Assembly: GCF_963678635.1 (NCBI RefSeq)
Contig: NC_087068.1
Coordinates: 34,049,436-34,113,435, forward strand
Direction: 5' to 3'
Length of the DNA stretch: 64,000 bases
Origin: Symsagittifera roscoffensis
Taxonomy: Eukaryota; Xenacoelomorpha; Acoela; Convolutidae
Shown: piece after piece, positions 13,146 through 27,275 of the stretch
Numbering within the stretch: the stretch's first letter is position 1
Layout of the letters: the number at the start of each line of letters is the position of its first letter
Translations under genes and position numbers: made by a program
Notes under the pieces: model-generated
Told to the model about the DNA's origin: nothing
The model's database searches: none
Seen by the model: only the letters and a program-made list of their open reading frames with translations

Positions 13146-13389
13146 CAGTTTTTCAAAATTCTTTTGCTTCAATGGTTCCATAAAAAAAACGTATATCTTT
13201 AGCCATCCGAATTGCTTCAAGAAGAATTCTGAATGATTGAAAATTTGGTTGCTTACCAAGTCTGCTAATTTTGGCGAGTCAATGTATTCTCTTAGTTTTT
13301 GTGATCTGACAACTTTCTCGATGAGTTTTTAACAAACTTAGGTAAACAATCAGTTTTTGAGCTTACCGAATTCAGTTTTAAGAACGAAT

Positions 13390-13471
13390 CGGCACAGATG
13401 GTACTCGATACCAGGCACGCAGACCGTTTTGAATGAGCAGTTCAATGCCATTATCTTTTGGCCACCCTGTC
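13390..13471 (-). pseudogene. tRNA-Ser-like (mirror of 1525)
   Basis: Same damage as its partner: B box GTATCGAGTACC and destroyed D arm (GGCCAAAAGATAATGG). The anticodon loop is CTGCTCA, still GCU. Confidence 0.5.
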
Positions 13472-13959
13472 TGACCACAGGTCAGCCATTGGTAAATTGA
13501 AAAGAACTAAAAAAATTTTGCAGCAAAGTTTGAAATTTCGAAACAATTGTGAAGCATTCTACTTTTAGTACAGATTTAGTTCAAATTGTTTTATTTACCA
13601 ACTCGTTTCGCTAAAATTTTCTGTTTTTCTAAGCAATCCATTATAGCTTTGAAACTATGAAACAATGCAAAAAAAAAATTAAAAAATTTCAACATGAGTT
13701 ACTTCAATAGGAGGCAGTTTTTTTGCAGAAAATCTCGGCCAAAAAAGTAACATTAATCTTTTCAAAGTTTTTTTGCTTGGAGGGTTTGTTTCAAGATAAA
13801 AACTGGTTTGTTTCTCAGACAAATTTCAATTGGTTGCATCCCATTTTTTGCTGTGAAATTTTGTGATCTGTAAACTTTTTTGTTGAGTTGTTGACAAAGT
13901 TAAGTAAATATCAGTTTTTTTGGGTACCTACTTCAGCTCAGGTGTTTTAAAAAACTAAT

Positions 13960-14041
13960 CGACAAGGATGGTATTCAAACCCACGCACGCAGAACATATT
14001 GGATTAGCATTTCAATGCCTTAACCTCTCCGCCAACCTGTA
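13960..14041 (-). pseudogene. tRNA-Ser(GCU)-like (mirror of 893)
   Basis: Loop ATGCTAA (GCU), A box GGCGGAGAGG and B box GGTTTGAATACC are shared with the + strand partner. The same subtype recurs at about 15514-15598 on -. Confidence 0.55.
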
Positions 14042-14680
14042 AGACCTGAATTCATACATTGGTAAATGCAATCGAACCAATAAAAGATTTAAGCAAAGAT
14101 CTTTTTCTTCAAATAGAATAATTTTTTTGCTCAAAACAATGAAACCTATCAAAACTTACCAAAATTGTGCATTATTTGACTTGATGTCTATGAATTTAAC
14201 CTGGAAGGCTGAAGTAGGTACTCTAATTATAGAACAGTACTCATTTCAGAACGTTTCATAGACCAAATCAGTTGGCTAAAACTTCATGTTTTTCTGAGCG
14301 AACTTTGAAACTATGAAAGGAATCGAAACAAAAATATTAGAAAAACTTCAATTTTAATTGCTTCCATAGAAAACCGATAATTTTTTTGCGGTAAAGCTCG
14401 GCCAAAAACGTAACCTCAAGTTTTTTGAAATTCCATTGATTGATTAGTTTCAATTGAAAAACGTATAATATTGGCCAACCGACTTTCTTCTTGAAACAAC
14501 TTGTTGTTTTTCAAACTTTGGTTGATTGACTAGTTTGCTTAGACAAACTTCAATTGTTTGCATGCCGAATTGTTCTCAAAAATTTTTGATTTAAAAATTA
14601 TTTAGTGAGTTATAAACAGATTTAGGTAGAAATCACTTTTTGTGCTCACCGAGTTCAGTTGATGTTTTTAAAAAATTATT

Positions 14681-14762
14681 CGAAAGAGATGTGATTCAGA
14701 GCCACGCACTCGGACCATATTGGAGTTATATTCCAACGGCGTAACCACTCGGCCACCCTGTG
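14681..14762 (-). pseudogene. tRNA-Ser-like, anticodon AUA (mirror of 173)
   Basis: Loop ATATAAC and perfect stem TTGGA/TCCAA, as in the copy at 173. The 5' acceptor is CACAGGG and the 3' end CTCTTTCG, so acceptor pairing is worse than in the partner. Confidence 0.55.
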
Positions 14763-16160
14763 TGAAGGCAATCATTGATTAGGTGAATCGAACCCAAAAA
14801 AATGAAGCAAAGTTGCTTCGCTTCAGATAGAACAATTATAAGCTCAGAACAAAAAAACGTATCAAATCAAGCCATTGTTCGATCAAACTAGACTTGACGT
14901 TGGGTATATGAATTGTATTGATGAAATAAGCTTACTAGTCTTAGAACAGGGCTAGTGCTAATCTTTTCATAGACCAAATCGTTTCGCTAAAAAGTCCAGT
15001 TTTTCGCAGCCACCTGTACCTGTTAGAGGTTTGAAACTATCAACGATGCGAAACAAAAAATTAAGGAAAACCTAATTCGATATTGCTTCCGCTGAAAAAC
15101 GCTTTGTGGAAAAACTCGGCCAAAAAACTAACCTGAAGTTTTTCAAAATTCCATACCTTGAATGGTTTCAACAGAAAAACGTACAACATTGGCCATCCGA
15201 TTTTCTTCATGAACAAACTTAAAATTCTTCAACATTTGGTTGCTTGACTACTCTGCTTAGACAAAACTCGCAGACTCGGTTTGTTTCAATATAAAAACGG
15301 AAAAAAATTGGCCTTTTGATTTGCTTGTTGAAATAAATTTTTCTAAGTTTGCTTGCGTGATTAGTCTGCTCAGACAAATTTCAATTGGTTGCATTTCAAT
15401 TTGTGCTGTGAAATTTTGTGATCTGTAAATTTTTTGGTGAGTTGTTAACAAAATTAGGTAAATATCAGTTTTTGTGGGTACCTACTTCAGCTCAGGTGTT
15501 TTAGAAAACTAATCGACAGGGATGGTTGGTATTCAAACCCACGCACGCAGAACATATTGGATTAGCATTTCAATGCCTTAACCTCTCCGCCAACCTGTAA
15601 GACCTGAATTCAAACATTGGTAAATCCAATCGAACCAATAAAAATTTTAAGCAAAGATGCTTTTCTTCAAATAGAATAATTTTTTTGCTCAAAACAATGA
15701 AACCTATCAACTCTTACCAAAATTGTGCATTATTTGACTTGATGTCTATGAATTTAACCTGGAAGGCTGAAGTAAGTACTCTAATTTTAGAACAGTACTC
15801 ATTTCAGAACGTTTCATAGACCAAATCAGTTCGCTAAAACTTCATGTTTTTCTGAGCGAGCTTTGAAACTATGAAAGGAATCGAAACAATCATATAAGAA
15901 AAACTTCAATTTTAATTGCTTCCATAGAAAACCGATAACTTTTTGCGGGAAAGCTCGGCCAAAAACTTAACCTCAATGTATTTGAAATTTAATGATGAAT
16001 TTAGCAATTTAGCCCTAGAACAGGGCTAGTTCAAATAGTTATTTGAACCAAATCGTGCAACAAGACAAAATTAGGTACATTTTTTAGTCTTCCTAGACAA
16101 ATTAGGTAAATATCAGTTTTGTGCTTACAGAATTCAGTTCAGATGTTTTAAAAAAATAAT

Positions 16161-16242
16161 CGACGGGGATGGGATTCGGACCCACGCACGCACATCATAT
16201 TGAATATCACTTCAACCCCTTAACCCCTCGGGCAACCTGAAA
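16161..16242 (-). pseudogene. tRNA-Ser-like, degraded anticodon arm
   Basis: The T arm GTGGG/CCCAT flanks TCCGAAT and the acceptor 3' end is CCCCGTCG. The anticodon region (AAGTGATATTCAAT) no longer forms the usual stem. Confidence 0.45.
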
Positions 16243-18645
16243 CACCAGAAATCAATTTTTGGTAAAATTAATCGAACCAATAAAAAATTAAAGCAAAGTT
16301 GCTTCGCTTCAAATAGAATAGTTTCTTTTTTCGCTCAAAACAAAAAACTTATCAAATCAAGCCATTGTTCGATCAAAAATAGACTTTACGTCTGTGTATA
16401 GAAAGAATAACAACGAAATAAGCACTCTAGTCTTAGAACAGGACTAGGGCAAATCTTCTTAAAGACCAAATCATTTCGGTAAATTTTGAAGGTTTTTAAG
16501 CAACCTGTTAGAGCTTTAAAAATATCAAACGAAGCGAAACAAAAAATTGAGAAAAACCTAATTTTTATTGCTTCCGTTGAAAAACTCGGCCAAAAAAGTA
16601 ACCTGAATTTTTTTTCAAAATCCATGCCTTAAATTTTTTCAATAGAAAAACGTATAACCTTGGCCATCGGATTTTCTTCATGAACAAACTTAAAAATTGT
16701 CCACGTTTGGTTGCTTGACTAGTCTGCTTAGATAAACTTCAGAGATTTTCGAGCCGATCCTCTTTCAGACTTTCGTGATCTGACAAATTTTTTGGTGAGT
16801 TATTAACAAAATTAGGAAAATATCAGTTTTTGTGCTTACCGAATTCATTTCTTAGTGTTTTTAAAAACTAATCGACAGGGATGGGCTTCGGCACCACGCA
16901 CGCGGAACATTTGGAATAGCATTTCAACCATTTAACCTTTCGGGAAACCTGTAGGACCCGAAGTCATTTTTTGGTAAAATAATTTGAAATAATGAAAATT
17001 AAGCAAATTTGCTTCGCTTCAAATTGAACAATTTTTTCGCTCAAATTAGAAAAAAAAACTTATCAAATCAAGCCATTGTTCGATCGAAAATAAACTTGAC
17101 GTCTGTGTATAGAAGATATGATGACGAAATAAGCACTCTAGACTTAGAACAGGTTTAGTGTAAATCTTTTTATAGATCAAATCGTTTCGCTTAAATTTCA
17201 AGTTTTTCTGAGCAACCTGTTAGAGCTTTGAAACTATCAAACGAAGCAAAACAAAAAATTAGGGGAAACCTGATTTTGAAATGCATCCAAAAAAACGATA
17301 GTTTTTTGTGGAAAAACGGCCAAAAAGTATCCTGAAGTTTTTCAAAACTCCATGCCTGGAATGGTTTCAATAGAAAAACGTATAACATTGGTCATCCGAT
17401 TTTCTTCATGAACAATCTTAAAATTTTTCAACGTTTTTTTAATTGACTAGTCTGCTTAGACGAACTTCATGGGTTTGCGAGCCATTTCTTACTTCAAAAT
17501 TTTGTTTTTTTTTGTTTAAAATTTTGTTTAAAAGTTTTTTTAAAAAAATTGGGTGAACATCATTTTTTGTGTCTACCGAATTCAGTTCAGGTGCTTTTAA
17601 AAAATTACTGGACAGGAATGGGTTTCGAAACCACACACGCAGAACATATTGGAAAGCACTTCAACCCCTTAACCCCTCAGGCAACTTGGAAGACCAGAAA
17701 TCAATTTTCGATAAAATGAATCGAACCAATAAAAAAAGAAAGCAAAGCTGCTTCGCTTCAAATAGAATAGTTTTTTTTTGCTCAAAACAAAAAAACGTAT
17801 CAAATAAAGCCATTGTTCGATGAAATGTAGACTTGACGTCTGTGTGTAGAAAATATAATGACGAAATAAGCACTCTTGTCTTAGAACATGACTAGTGCAA
17901 ATCTTCTTATAGACCAAACTGTTTCGCTAAAATTTCAAGTTTTTCTATGCACCCTGTTAGAGCTTTGAAACTATCAAACGTAGCAAAACAAAAATTAAAG
18001 AAAACCTAATTTTTTTGCTTCCGTTGAAAAACGTTAGTTGTTTGTGGAAAAACTCGGCCAAAAAAGTAACCTGAAGCTTTTCAAAGTCCATGCCTTGAAT
18101 GGTTTCAATAGAAAAACGTAGAACCTTGGCCATCCGATTTTCTTCATGAACAATCTTAAAATTTTTCAACGTTAGTTTGCTTGATTAGTCTGCTTAGACA
18201 AATTTCATGGGTTTGCGAGCCGATTCCAACTTCAAAATTTTGTGATCTGAAAAATTTTTGGTAAAATGAATCGAACCAATAAAAGTAAAAGCAAAGTTGC
18301 TTCGCTTCAAATAGAATAGTTTTTTTTTGCTCAAGCCATTGTTCGATCAAAAACAGACTTTACGTCTGTGTATAGAAAGAATAACAACGAAATAAGCACT
18401 CTAGTCTTAGAACAGGACTAGGGCAAATCTTCTTAAAGACCAAATCATTTCGCTAATTTTTCAAGGTTTTTTAAGCAACCTGTTAGAGCTTTAAAACTAT
18501 CAAACGAAGCGAAACAAAAAGTTAGGGAAAACCTAATTTTTATTGCGTCCGTTGAAAAATGATAACTTTTTGTTGAAAAACTCGGCCAAAAAAGTAACCT
18601 GAATTTTTTCAAATTTCCATGCCCTAAATGGTTTCAATAGAAAAA

Positions 18646-20453
18646 CGTTCAACCTTGGCCATCCGATTTTATTCATGAACAAACTTAAAAATTTTCAACG
18701 TTTGGTTGCTTGAGTAGTCCGCTTAGACGAACTTCAAAGATTTTTGAGCCGATCCTCTTCCAATTTTTCGTGATCTGACAAATTTTTGGGTGAATTATTA
18801 ACAAAATTAGGAAATTATCAGTTTTTGTGCTTACCGAATTCATTTCAGGTGTTTTTAAAAACTAATCGACAGGGATGGGCTTCGGAACCACGCACGCAGA
18901 ACATATTGAAAAGGATTTCCACCCCTTAGCCTCTCGGGAAACTTGTAGGACCAGAAGTCTTTTTTTGGTAAAATGAATTGAACCAATAAAAAACTAAGCA
19001 AAGTTGCTTCGCTTCAAAATGAACAAATAATTTGCTCAAATTAGAAAAAAACTTATCAAATCAAGCCATTGTTCGATCGAAAATAAACTTGACGTTTGTT
19101 TATAGAAGATATAATGACGAAATAAGCACTCTAGTCTTAGAACAGGACTAGTGTAAATCTTTTTATAGACCAAATCGTTTCGCTTAAATTTCAAGTTTTT
19201 TCTGAGCAACCTGTTAGAGCTTTGAAACTATCAAACGAAGCAGAACAAAAATTAGGGGAAACCTGATTTTGAATTGCATCCAAAAAAAACGATAGTTTTT
19301 TGTGAAAAAAAGGCCAAAAAATTATCCTGAAGTCTTAGAACAGGACTAGTGTAAATCTTCTTAAAGACCAAATCATTTCGGTAAATTTTGAAGTTTTTAA
19401 GCAACCTGTTAGAGCTTTAAAACTATCAAACGAAGCGAAACAAAAAATTGAGGAAAACCTAATTTTTATTGCTTCCGTTGAAAAACTCGGCCAAAAAAGT
19501 AACCTGAATTTTTTCAAAATCCATGCCTTAAATTTTTTCAATAGAAAAACGTTCAACCTTGGCCATCCGATTTTATTCATGAACAAACTTAAAAATTTTC
19601 AACGTTTGGTTGCTTGAGTAGTCCGCTTAGACGAACTTCAAAGATTTTTGAGCCGATCCTCTTCCAATTTTTCGTGATCTGACAAATTTTTGGGTGAATT
19701 ATTAACAAAATTAGGAAATTATCAGTTTTTGTGCTTACCGAATTCATTTCAGGTGTTTTTAAAAACTAATCGACAGGGATGGGCTTCGGAACCACGCACG
19801 CAGAACATATTGAAAAGGATTTCCACCCCTTAGCCTCTCGGGAAACTTGTAGGACCAGAAGTCTTTTTTTGGTAAAATGAATTGAACCAATAAAAAACTA
19901 AGCAAAGTTGCTTCGCTTCAAAATGAACAAATAATTTGCTCAAATTAGAAAAAAACTTATCAAATCAAGCCATTGTTCGATCGAAAATAAACTTGACGTT
20001 TGTTTATAGAAGATATAATGACGAAATAAGCACTCTAGTCTTAGAACAGGACTAGTGTAAATCTTTTTATAGACCAAATCGTTTCGCTTAAATTTCAAGT
20101 TTTTTCTGAGCAACCTGTTAGAGCTTTGAAACTATCAAACGAAGCAGAACAAAAATTAGGGGAAACCTGATTTTGAATTGCATCCAAAAAAAACGATAGT
20201 TTTTTGTGAAAAAAAGGCCAAAAAATTATCCTGAAGTCTTAGAACAGGACTAGTGTAAATCTTCTTAAAGACCAAATCATTTCGGTAAATTTTGAAGTTT
20301 TTAAGCAACCTGTTAGAGCTTTAAAACTATCAAACGAAGCGAAACAAAAAAATGAGGAAAACCTAATTTTTATTGCTTCCGTTGAAAAACTCGGCCAAAA
20401 AAGTAACCTGAATTTTTTCAAAATCCATGCCTTAAATTTTTTCAATAGAAAAA
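18646..20453. repeat. two near-identical 904-bp tandem copies
   Basis: Sequence from about 18,646 recurs at about 19,550 with very few differences. The shared junction CCTGAAGTCTTAGAACAGG occurs near 19,328 and 20,232. Each copy carries one tRNA-Ser-like remnant (about 18867 and 19771). Identity is far above that of neighbouring units, so the duplication is recent. Confidence 0.75.
19771..19852 (-). pseudogene. tRNA-Ser-like remnant in the 904-bp duplication
   Basis: The B box is GGTTCCGAAGCCC and the acceptor end CCCTGTCG. The 5' half is decayed, with no good anticodon stem. It is the duplicate of the copy at about 18867. Confidence 0.45.
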
Positions 20454-21920
20454 CGTATAACATTGGCCATCCGATTTTCTTCATGAACAATCTTTAAAGT
20501 TTTCAACGCTTGTTTGATTGACTAGTCTGCTTAGACGAACTTCAAGGGTTTGCGAGCCGATTCTTACTTCAAAAGTTTGTGATCTGACAAAATTTTTGGT
20601 GAATTTTTTTTACAAATTTAGGTGAACATCATTTTTTGTGCCTACCGAATTCAGTTCAGGTGTTTTTAAAAAATTACTGGACAGGAATGGGTTTCGAAAC
20701 CACGCACGCAGAACATATTGGAAAGCACTTCAACCCCTTAACCTCTCGGGCAAAGTGGAAGACCAGAAGTCAATTTTCGATAAAATGAATCGAACCAATA
20801 AAAAAAGAATGCAAAAGTGCTTCGCTTCAAATAGAATAGTTTTTTTTGCTCAAAAAAGAAAAAAACGTATCAAATCAAGCCATTGTTCTTTGAACAAAAG
20901 ACTTGACGTCTGTGTGTAGAAAATATAATGACGAAATAAGCACTCTTGTCTTAGAACATGAATAGTGCCAATCTTCTTATAGACCAAACCGTTTCGCTAA
21001 AGTTTCAAGTTTTTCTAAGCACCCTGTTAGAGCTTTGAAACTATCAAACGTAGCGAAACAAAAATTAAGCAAAACCTATTTTTTTTGCTTCCGTTGAAAA
21101 ATGTTAGTTGTTTGTGGAAAAAATCGGCCAAAAAAGTAACCTGAAGCTTTTCAAAGTCCATGCCTTGAATGGTTTCAATAGAAAAACGTATAACCTTGGC
21201 CATACGATTTTCTTCATGAACAAACTTTAAAGTTTCCAACGTTTGGTTGCTTGACTTGTCTGCTTAGACGAACTTCAGTGGTTTGCGAGCCAATTTTTTA
21301 TTCAACTCTTTGTGATCTGACAAATTTTTGGGTGAGTTATTAACAAAATTAGGTAAATATCAGTTTTTGTGCTCACCGAATTCAATTCAAGTGTTTTTAA
21401 AACTAATCGACAGGAACGGGATTCGGACCCACGCACGCAGAACATATTGATTAGCACTTCAATCCCTTAATCTTTCGGGAAACCTATAAGACCAGAAGTA
21501 GTTTTTTGGCAAAATGAATTGAACCAAAAAAAATCAAGGAAAATTGCTTCGCTTCAAATTGAATAACTTTTTTGCTCAAAACAAAAAAACTTATCAAATC
21601 AAGCCATTGTTCGATCGAAAATAAACTTGACGTCTGTGTATAGAAAATATAACGACGAAATAAGCACTCTAGTCTTAGAACAGGACTAGTGCAAATCTCT
21701 TTATAGACCAAGTCGTTTCGCTAAAATTTCAAGTTTTTCTGAGCAACCTGTTAGAGCTTTGAAACTATCAAACAAAGCAGAACAAAAAAATAAGGGAAAC
21801 GTGATTTTGAATTGCTTCCAATAAAAAACGATAGTTTTTTATGGAAAAACGGTCAAAAAAGTAACCTGAAGTTTTTCAAATTTCCATGTCTTGAATGGTT
21901 TCAATAGAAAAACGTATAAC

Positions 21921-24385
21921 ATTGGCCATCCGATTTTCTTTACGAAAAAACTGAAATTTTTCAACGTTTACTTGCTTGAATAATCTGCTTAGATGAATTC
22001 CAATAGTTTGCGAGCTAATTTTTTTACCAATTTTTTTTGATCTGACAAATTTTTGGTGAGTTATTAAGAAAATTAGGTAAATATCAGTTTTTGTGCTTAC
22101 CGAACAGTGTTCAGTGTTTTAAAAAACTAATCGACAGGGATGAGTTTTGAACCCACGCACGCAGAACATATTGATTAACACTTCACCACATTCACCTCGC
22201 GGCCAGCCTGTACGACCAGAGTGCAATCATTGGAAAATTGAATCGAACCAATAAAAAATTTAAGCAAATCAAGCCATTGCTCGATCAAAAACGGACTGGA
22301 TGTCTGTGTATATAAAGTGTAATGACAAAGTTAGCACACTAGTCTTAGAACAGGACTGGTGCAAATTTTTTTTATAGACCAAATCAATTCGCTAAAAATT
22401 CCAGTTTTTCTAAGCAACCTGTTAGAGCTTTAAAACTATCAAACGATGCGAAAAATAAAAATATGGAATACCTAATTTTATATTGCTTCCGTTGAGAAAC
22501 GATAGTTATAGGTGAAAAAACTCGGCCGAAAAAGTAACCTCAAGTTTTTCAAAAATCCATGCCTAGAATGGTTTCAATAGGAAAACGTATAACATTGGCC
22601 ATCCGATTTTCTTCATGAACAAACTTCAAGTTTTTCAACGTTTGGTTGCTTGACTAGTCTGCTTAGACAAACTTCAAATGTTTGCGAGCCGATTCTTTTA
22701 CCAAATTTTTGTGATCTGACAATTTTTTTTGGTAAGTTTTTATGAAAATTAGGTAAATAATATTTTTGTGCTTACCGAATGCAGTTCAGCTGTTTTTAAA
22801 AACTAACCGACAGGGATGAATTTCAAACCCATGCACGCAGAACAAATTGATTAACAATTCACCGCCTTCACCTCGCTGCCAGCCAAAAGATCAGAGGTCA
22901 ATCATTGGTAAATTGAATCGAACCAATAAAAAATTAAAGTAATTCAAGCCATTGCTCGATCAAAAACGGATTTGATGTCTGTGTATATAAAATGTAATGA
23001 CAAAGTTAGCACACTAGTCTTAGAACAGGACTGGTGCAAATCTTTTTATAGACCAAATCATTTCGCTAAAATTTCCAGTTTTTCTAAGCAACCTGTTAGA
23101 GCTTTGAAACTATCAACCGTGCCTTGAATGGTTTCAATAGGAAACGTATAACATTGGCCATCCGATTTTCTTTACGAAAAAACTGAAATTTTTCAAAGTT
23201 TACTTGCTTGAATAATCTGCTTAGATGAATTCCAATAGTTTGCGAGCTAATTTTTTTACCATTTTTTTTTGATCTGACAAATTTTTGGTGAGTTATTAAG
23301 AAAATTAGGTAAATATCAGTTTTTGTGCTTACCAAACAGTGTTCAGTGTTTTAAAAAACTAATCGACAGGGATGAATTTTGAACCCACGCACGCAGAACA
23401 TATTGATTAACACTTCACCACATTCACCTCGCGGCCAGCCTGTACGACCAGAGTGCAATCATTGGAAAATTGAATCGAACCAATAAAATATTTAAGCAAA
23501 TCAAGCCATTGCTCGATCAAAAACGGACTGGATGTCTGTGTATATAAAGTGTAATGACAAAGTTAGCACACTAGTCTTAGAACAGGACTGGTGCAAATTT
23601 TTTTTATAGACCAAATCAATTCGCTAAAAATTCCAGTTTTTCTAAGCAACCTGTTAGAGCTTTAAAACTATCAAACGATGCGAAAAATAAAAATATGGAA
23701 TACCTAATTTTATATTGCTTCCTTTGAGAAACGATAGTTATAGGTGAAAAAACTCGGCCAAAAAAGTAACCTCAAGCTTTTCAAAAATCCATGCCTAGAA
23801 TGGTTTCAATAGGAAAACGTAAAGCATTGGCCATCCGATTTTCTTCATGAACAAACTTCAAGTTTTTCAACGTTTGGTTACTTGACTAGTCTGCTTAGAC
23901 AAACTTCAAATGTTTGCGAGCCGATTCTTTTACCAAATTTTTGTGATCTGACAATTTTTTTGGTAAGTTTTTATGAAAATTAGGTAAATAATATTTTTGT
24001 GCTTACCGAATGCAGTTCAGCTGTTTTTAAAAACTAACCGACAGGGATGAATTTCAAACCCATGCACGCAGAACAAATTGATCAACAATTCACCGCCTTC
24101 ATCTCGCTGCCAGCCAAAAGATCAGAGGTCAATCTTTGGTAAATTGAATCGAACCAATAAAAAATTAAAGTAATTCAAGCCATTGCTCGATCAAAAACGG
24201 ACTTGATGTCTGTGTATATAAAATGTAATGACAAAGTTAGCACACTAGTCATAGAACAGGACTGGTGCAAATCTTTTTATAGACCAAATCATTTCGCTAA
24301 AATTTCCAGTTTTTCTAAGCAACCTGTTAGAGCTTTGAAACTATCAACCGTGCCTTGAATGGTTTCAATAGGAAACGTATAACAT
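21921..24385. repeat. about 1.23-kb tandem duplication of a two-unit block
   Basis: The stretch beginning ATTGGCCATCCGATTTTC near 21,921 recurs near 23,153 with the same distinctive TTTACGAAAAAACTG. The following tRNA-like remnants at 22132/22808 recur at 23364/24039. The duplicated block therefore holds two array units. Confidence 0.7.
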
Positions 24386-24596
24386 TGGCCATCCGATTTT
24401 CTTCATGAACAAACTTAAAGTTTTTCAACGTTTGGTTGCTTGACTAGTCTGCTTAGACAAACTTCCTGGGTTTGCGAGCCGATTCTTTCCTCAAATTTTT
24501 GTGATCTGACAAATTTTTTGGTGAGTTATTATGAAAACTAGGTAAATATTAGTTTTGTGCTTACCGAACTCAATCCAGGTGTTTTTAAAAACTAAT

Positions 24597-24678
24597 CGAC
24601 AGGGATGAATTTCAAACCCATGCACGCAGAACAAACTGATTAACACTTCACCGCCTTCACCTCGCGGCCAGCCTGTAA
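24597..24678 (-). pseudogene. tRNA-Ser-like remnant
   Basis: The 3' half has CCCTGTCG with T-arm TGGGTTTGAAATTCAT. The 5' half begins TTACAGGCTGGCCGCGAGG. The anticodon stem is lost (GTGTTAATCAGTTTG). Representative of the 24-29 kb copies, where the 5' start is preserved better than the middle. Confidence 0.45.
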
Positions 24679-27275
24679 GATCAAAGGTCAATCATTGGTA
24701 AATTGAATCGAATCAATAAAAAATTAAAGCAATTCAAGCCATTGCTCGATCAAAAACGGACTTGATGTCTGTGCATAACAAATGTAATGACGAAGTTAGC
24801 ACACTAGTCTTAGAACAGGACTGGTGGAAATCTTTTTATAGACCGAATCGTTTTGCTAAAACTTCCAATTTTTCTAAGCAACCTGTTAGAGCTTTGAAAC
24901 TATCAACCAATGCGAAACAAACATTTAAGGAAAACCTAAGTTTATATTGCTTCCGTTGTGAAACGATACTTAATTGTGGAAAAACTCGGCCAAAAAACTA
25001 ACCTCAAGTTTTTCAAAAATCAGTGCCTTGAATGGTTTTAATAGCAAAATGTATTACATTTGCCATCCAATTTTTTTCATGAACAAACTTGAAATTTTTC
25101 AACGTTTGGTTGCTTGACAATTCTGCTTAGACAAACTTCAATGTTTTGCGTGCCAATTTTTTCTCCAATTTTTTGTGACCTGAAGAGTTTTTTGGTGAGT
25201 TATTAACAAAATTAGGTAAACATCAGTTTTTGTGCCTACCGAATTCAGTTCAGGTGTTCGTAAAAAATTACTCGTAAGGAATGAGTTTCGAACCCACGCA
25301 CGCAGAACATATTGATCACCACTTCACCGCCTTCACCTCGCTGCCAGCCTGTAAGACCAGGGGTCAATCATTGGTAAATTGAATCAAACCAATAAAAAAT
25401 TTAAAGCAATTCAAGCCATTGCTCGATCAAAATCGGACTTGATGTCTGTGTAAATAAAATGTAATGACGATGTTAGTACACTAGTCTTAGAACAGGACTG
25501 GTGGAAATCTTTTTATAGACCGAATCGTTTTGCTAAAATTTCCAATTTTTCTAAGCAACCTATTAGAGCTTTGAAACTATCAACCGATGCGAAACAAAAA
25601 ATTAAGGAAAAACTAACTTTATATCGCTTCCATTGTGAAATGATAGTTGTTTGTGGAAAAACTCGGCCAAAAAAGTAACCTCAAGTTTTTCAAAAATCCT
25701 TGTCTTGGATGGTTTGAACAAACTTTTTTTCATGAACAAACTTGAAATTTTTCAACGTTTGGTTGCTTGACAATTCTGCTTAGACAAACTTCAATGTTTT
25801 GCGTGCCAATTTTTTCTCCAATTTTTTGTGACCTCACAAGTTTTTTGGTGAGTTATTAACAAAATTAGGTAAACATCAGTTTTTGTGCTTACCGATTTCA
25901 GTTCAAGTATTTGTAAAAAATTACTCGTCAGGGATGAGTTTCGAACCCAAGCACGCAGAACATATTGATTAACATTTCACCGCCTTCACCTCGCTGCCAG
26001 CCTGTAAGACCAGAGGTCAATCATTGGTAAATTGAATCGAACCAATAAAAAATTAAAGCAATTCAAGCCATTGCTCGATCAAAAATGGACTTGATGTCTG
26101 TATATATAAAATGTAATGACGAAGTTGGCACACTAGTCTTAGAATAGGACTGATGGAAATTTTTTTTTAGACCGAATCGTTTTGCTAACACTTCCAATTT
26201 TTCTAAGCAACCTGTTAGAGCTTTGAAACTATCAACCGATGCGAAACAAAAAATTAAGGAAAACCTAACTTTATATTGCTTCCGTTGTGAAACGATAGTT
26301 GTTCGTGGAGAAACTGGCCAAAAAAGTAATCTCAAGTTTTTCAAAAATCCGTGCCTCGAATGGTTTTAATAGCAAAACGTATTACATTGGCCATCCAATT
26401 TTTTTCATGAACAAACTTGAAATTTTTCAACATTTGGTTGCTTGACTATTCAGCTTAGACGAACTTCAATATTTTGCGTGCCGATTCGTTCGCCAATTTT
26501 TTGTGACCTGACAAGTTTTTTGGTGAGTTACTAATAAAATTAGGTAAACATCAGTTTTTGTGCCTACCGAACTCAGTTCAGGTGTTCATAAAAAAAGTAC
26601 TCGTCATGGATGAGCTTCGAACTCACGCACGCAGAGCATATTGATTAACAGTTCACCGCCTTCACCTCGCGGCCAGCCTGAATGATCAGAGGTCAATCAT
26701 TGGTAAATTGAAGCGAACCAATAAAAAATTAAAGCAATTCAAGCCATTGCTCGATCAAAAAGGGACTTGATGTCTATGTATATAAAAGTAATGACGAAGT
26801 AAGCACACTAGTCTTAGAAAGGACTGGTGGAAATATTTTTATAGACCGAATCGTTTTGCTAAAATTTGCAATTTTTCTAAGCAACCTGTTAGAGTTTTGA
26901 AACTATCAACCGATGGGAAACAAAAAATTAAGGAAAAACTAACTTTATATTGCTTCCGTTGTGAAACGATAGTTGTATGAGGAAAAACTAGGCCAAAAAA
27001 GTAACCTAAAGTTTTTCAAAACTTCGTGCCTTGAATTGTTTTATTGGCAAATGTATTACATTGGCCATTCAATTTTTTTCATGAACAAACTTGAAATTTT
27101 TCTATCTTTGGTTGCTTGACTATTCTGCTTAGACGAACTTCAATGTTTTGCGTGCCGATTGTTTCTCCATTTTTTTTGTGACCTGAAAAGTTTTTTGGCG
27201 AGTTATTAACAAAATTAGATAAACATCAGTTTTTGTGCCAACCGAATTCAGTTCAGGTGTTTGTAAAAAGTTACC

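Larger units (their letters stand above)
1..14932. repeat. large imperfect inverted repeat within the tRNA-Ser array
   Basis: The first bases, AAGCTTATTTCATCAATACA, match the reverse complement of the sequence ending at 14932 with few changes. Moving inward, tRNA-like copies pair in mirrored order: 173 with 14681, 893 with 13960, 1525 with 13390, then alternating unit types, then 7072 with 9075 and 7491 with 8659. The inner axis is near 8.11 kb. The left arm carries about two extra units. The copy at 8044 lies in the spacer and has no partner. A second short inverted block sits at about 7754-7858 (GTTCATGA ... TTCATGAAC). Confidence 0.75.
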
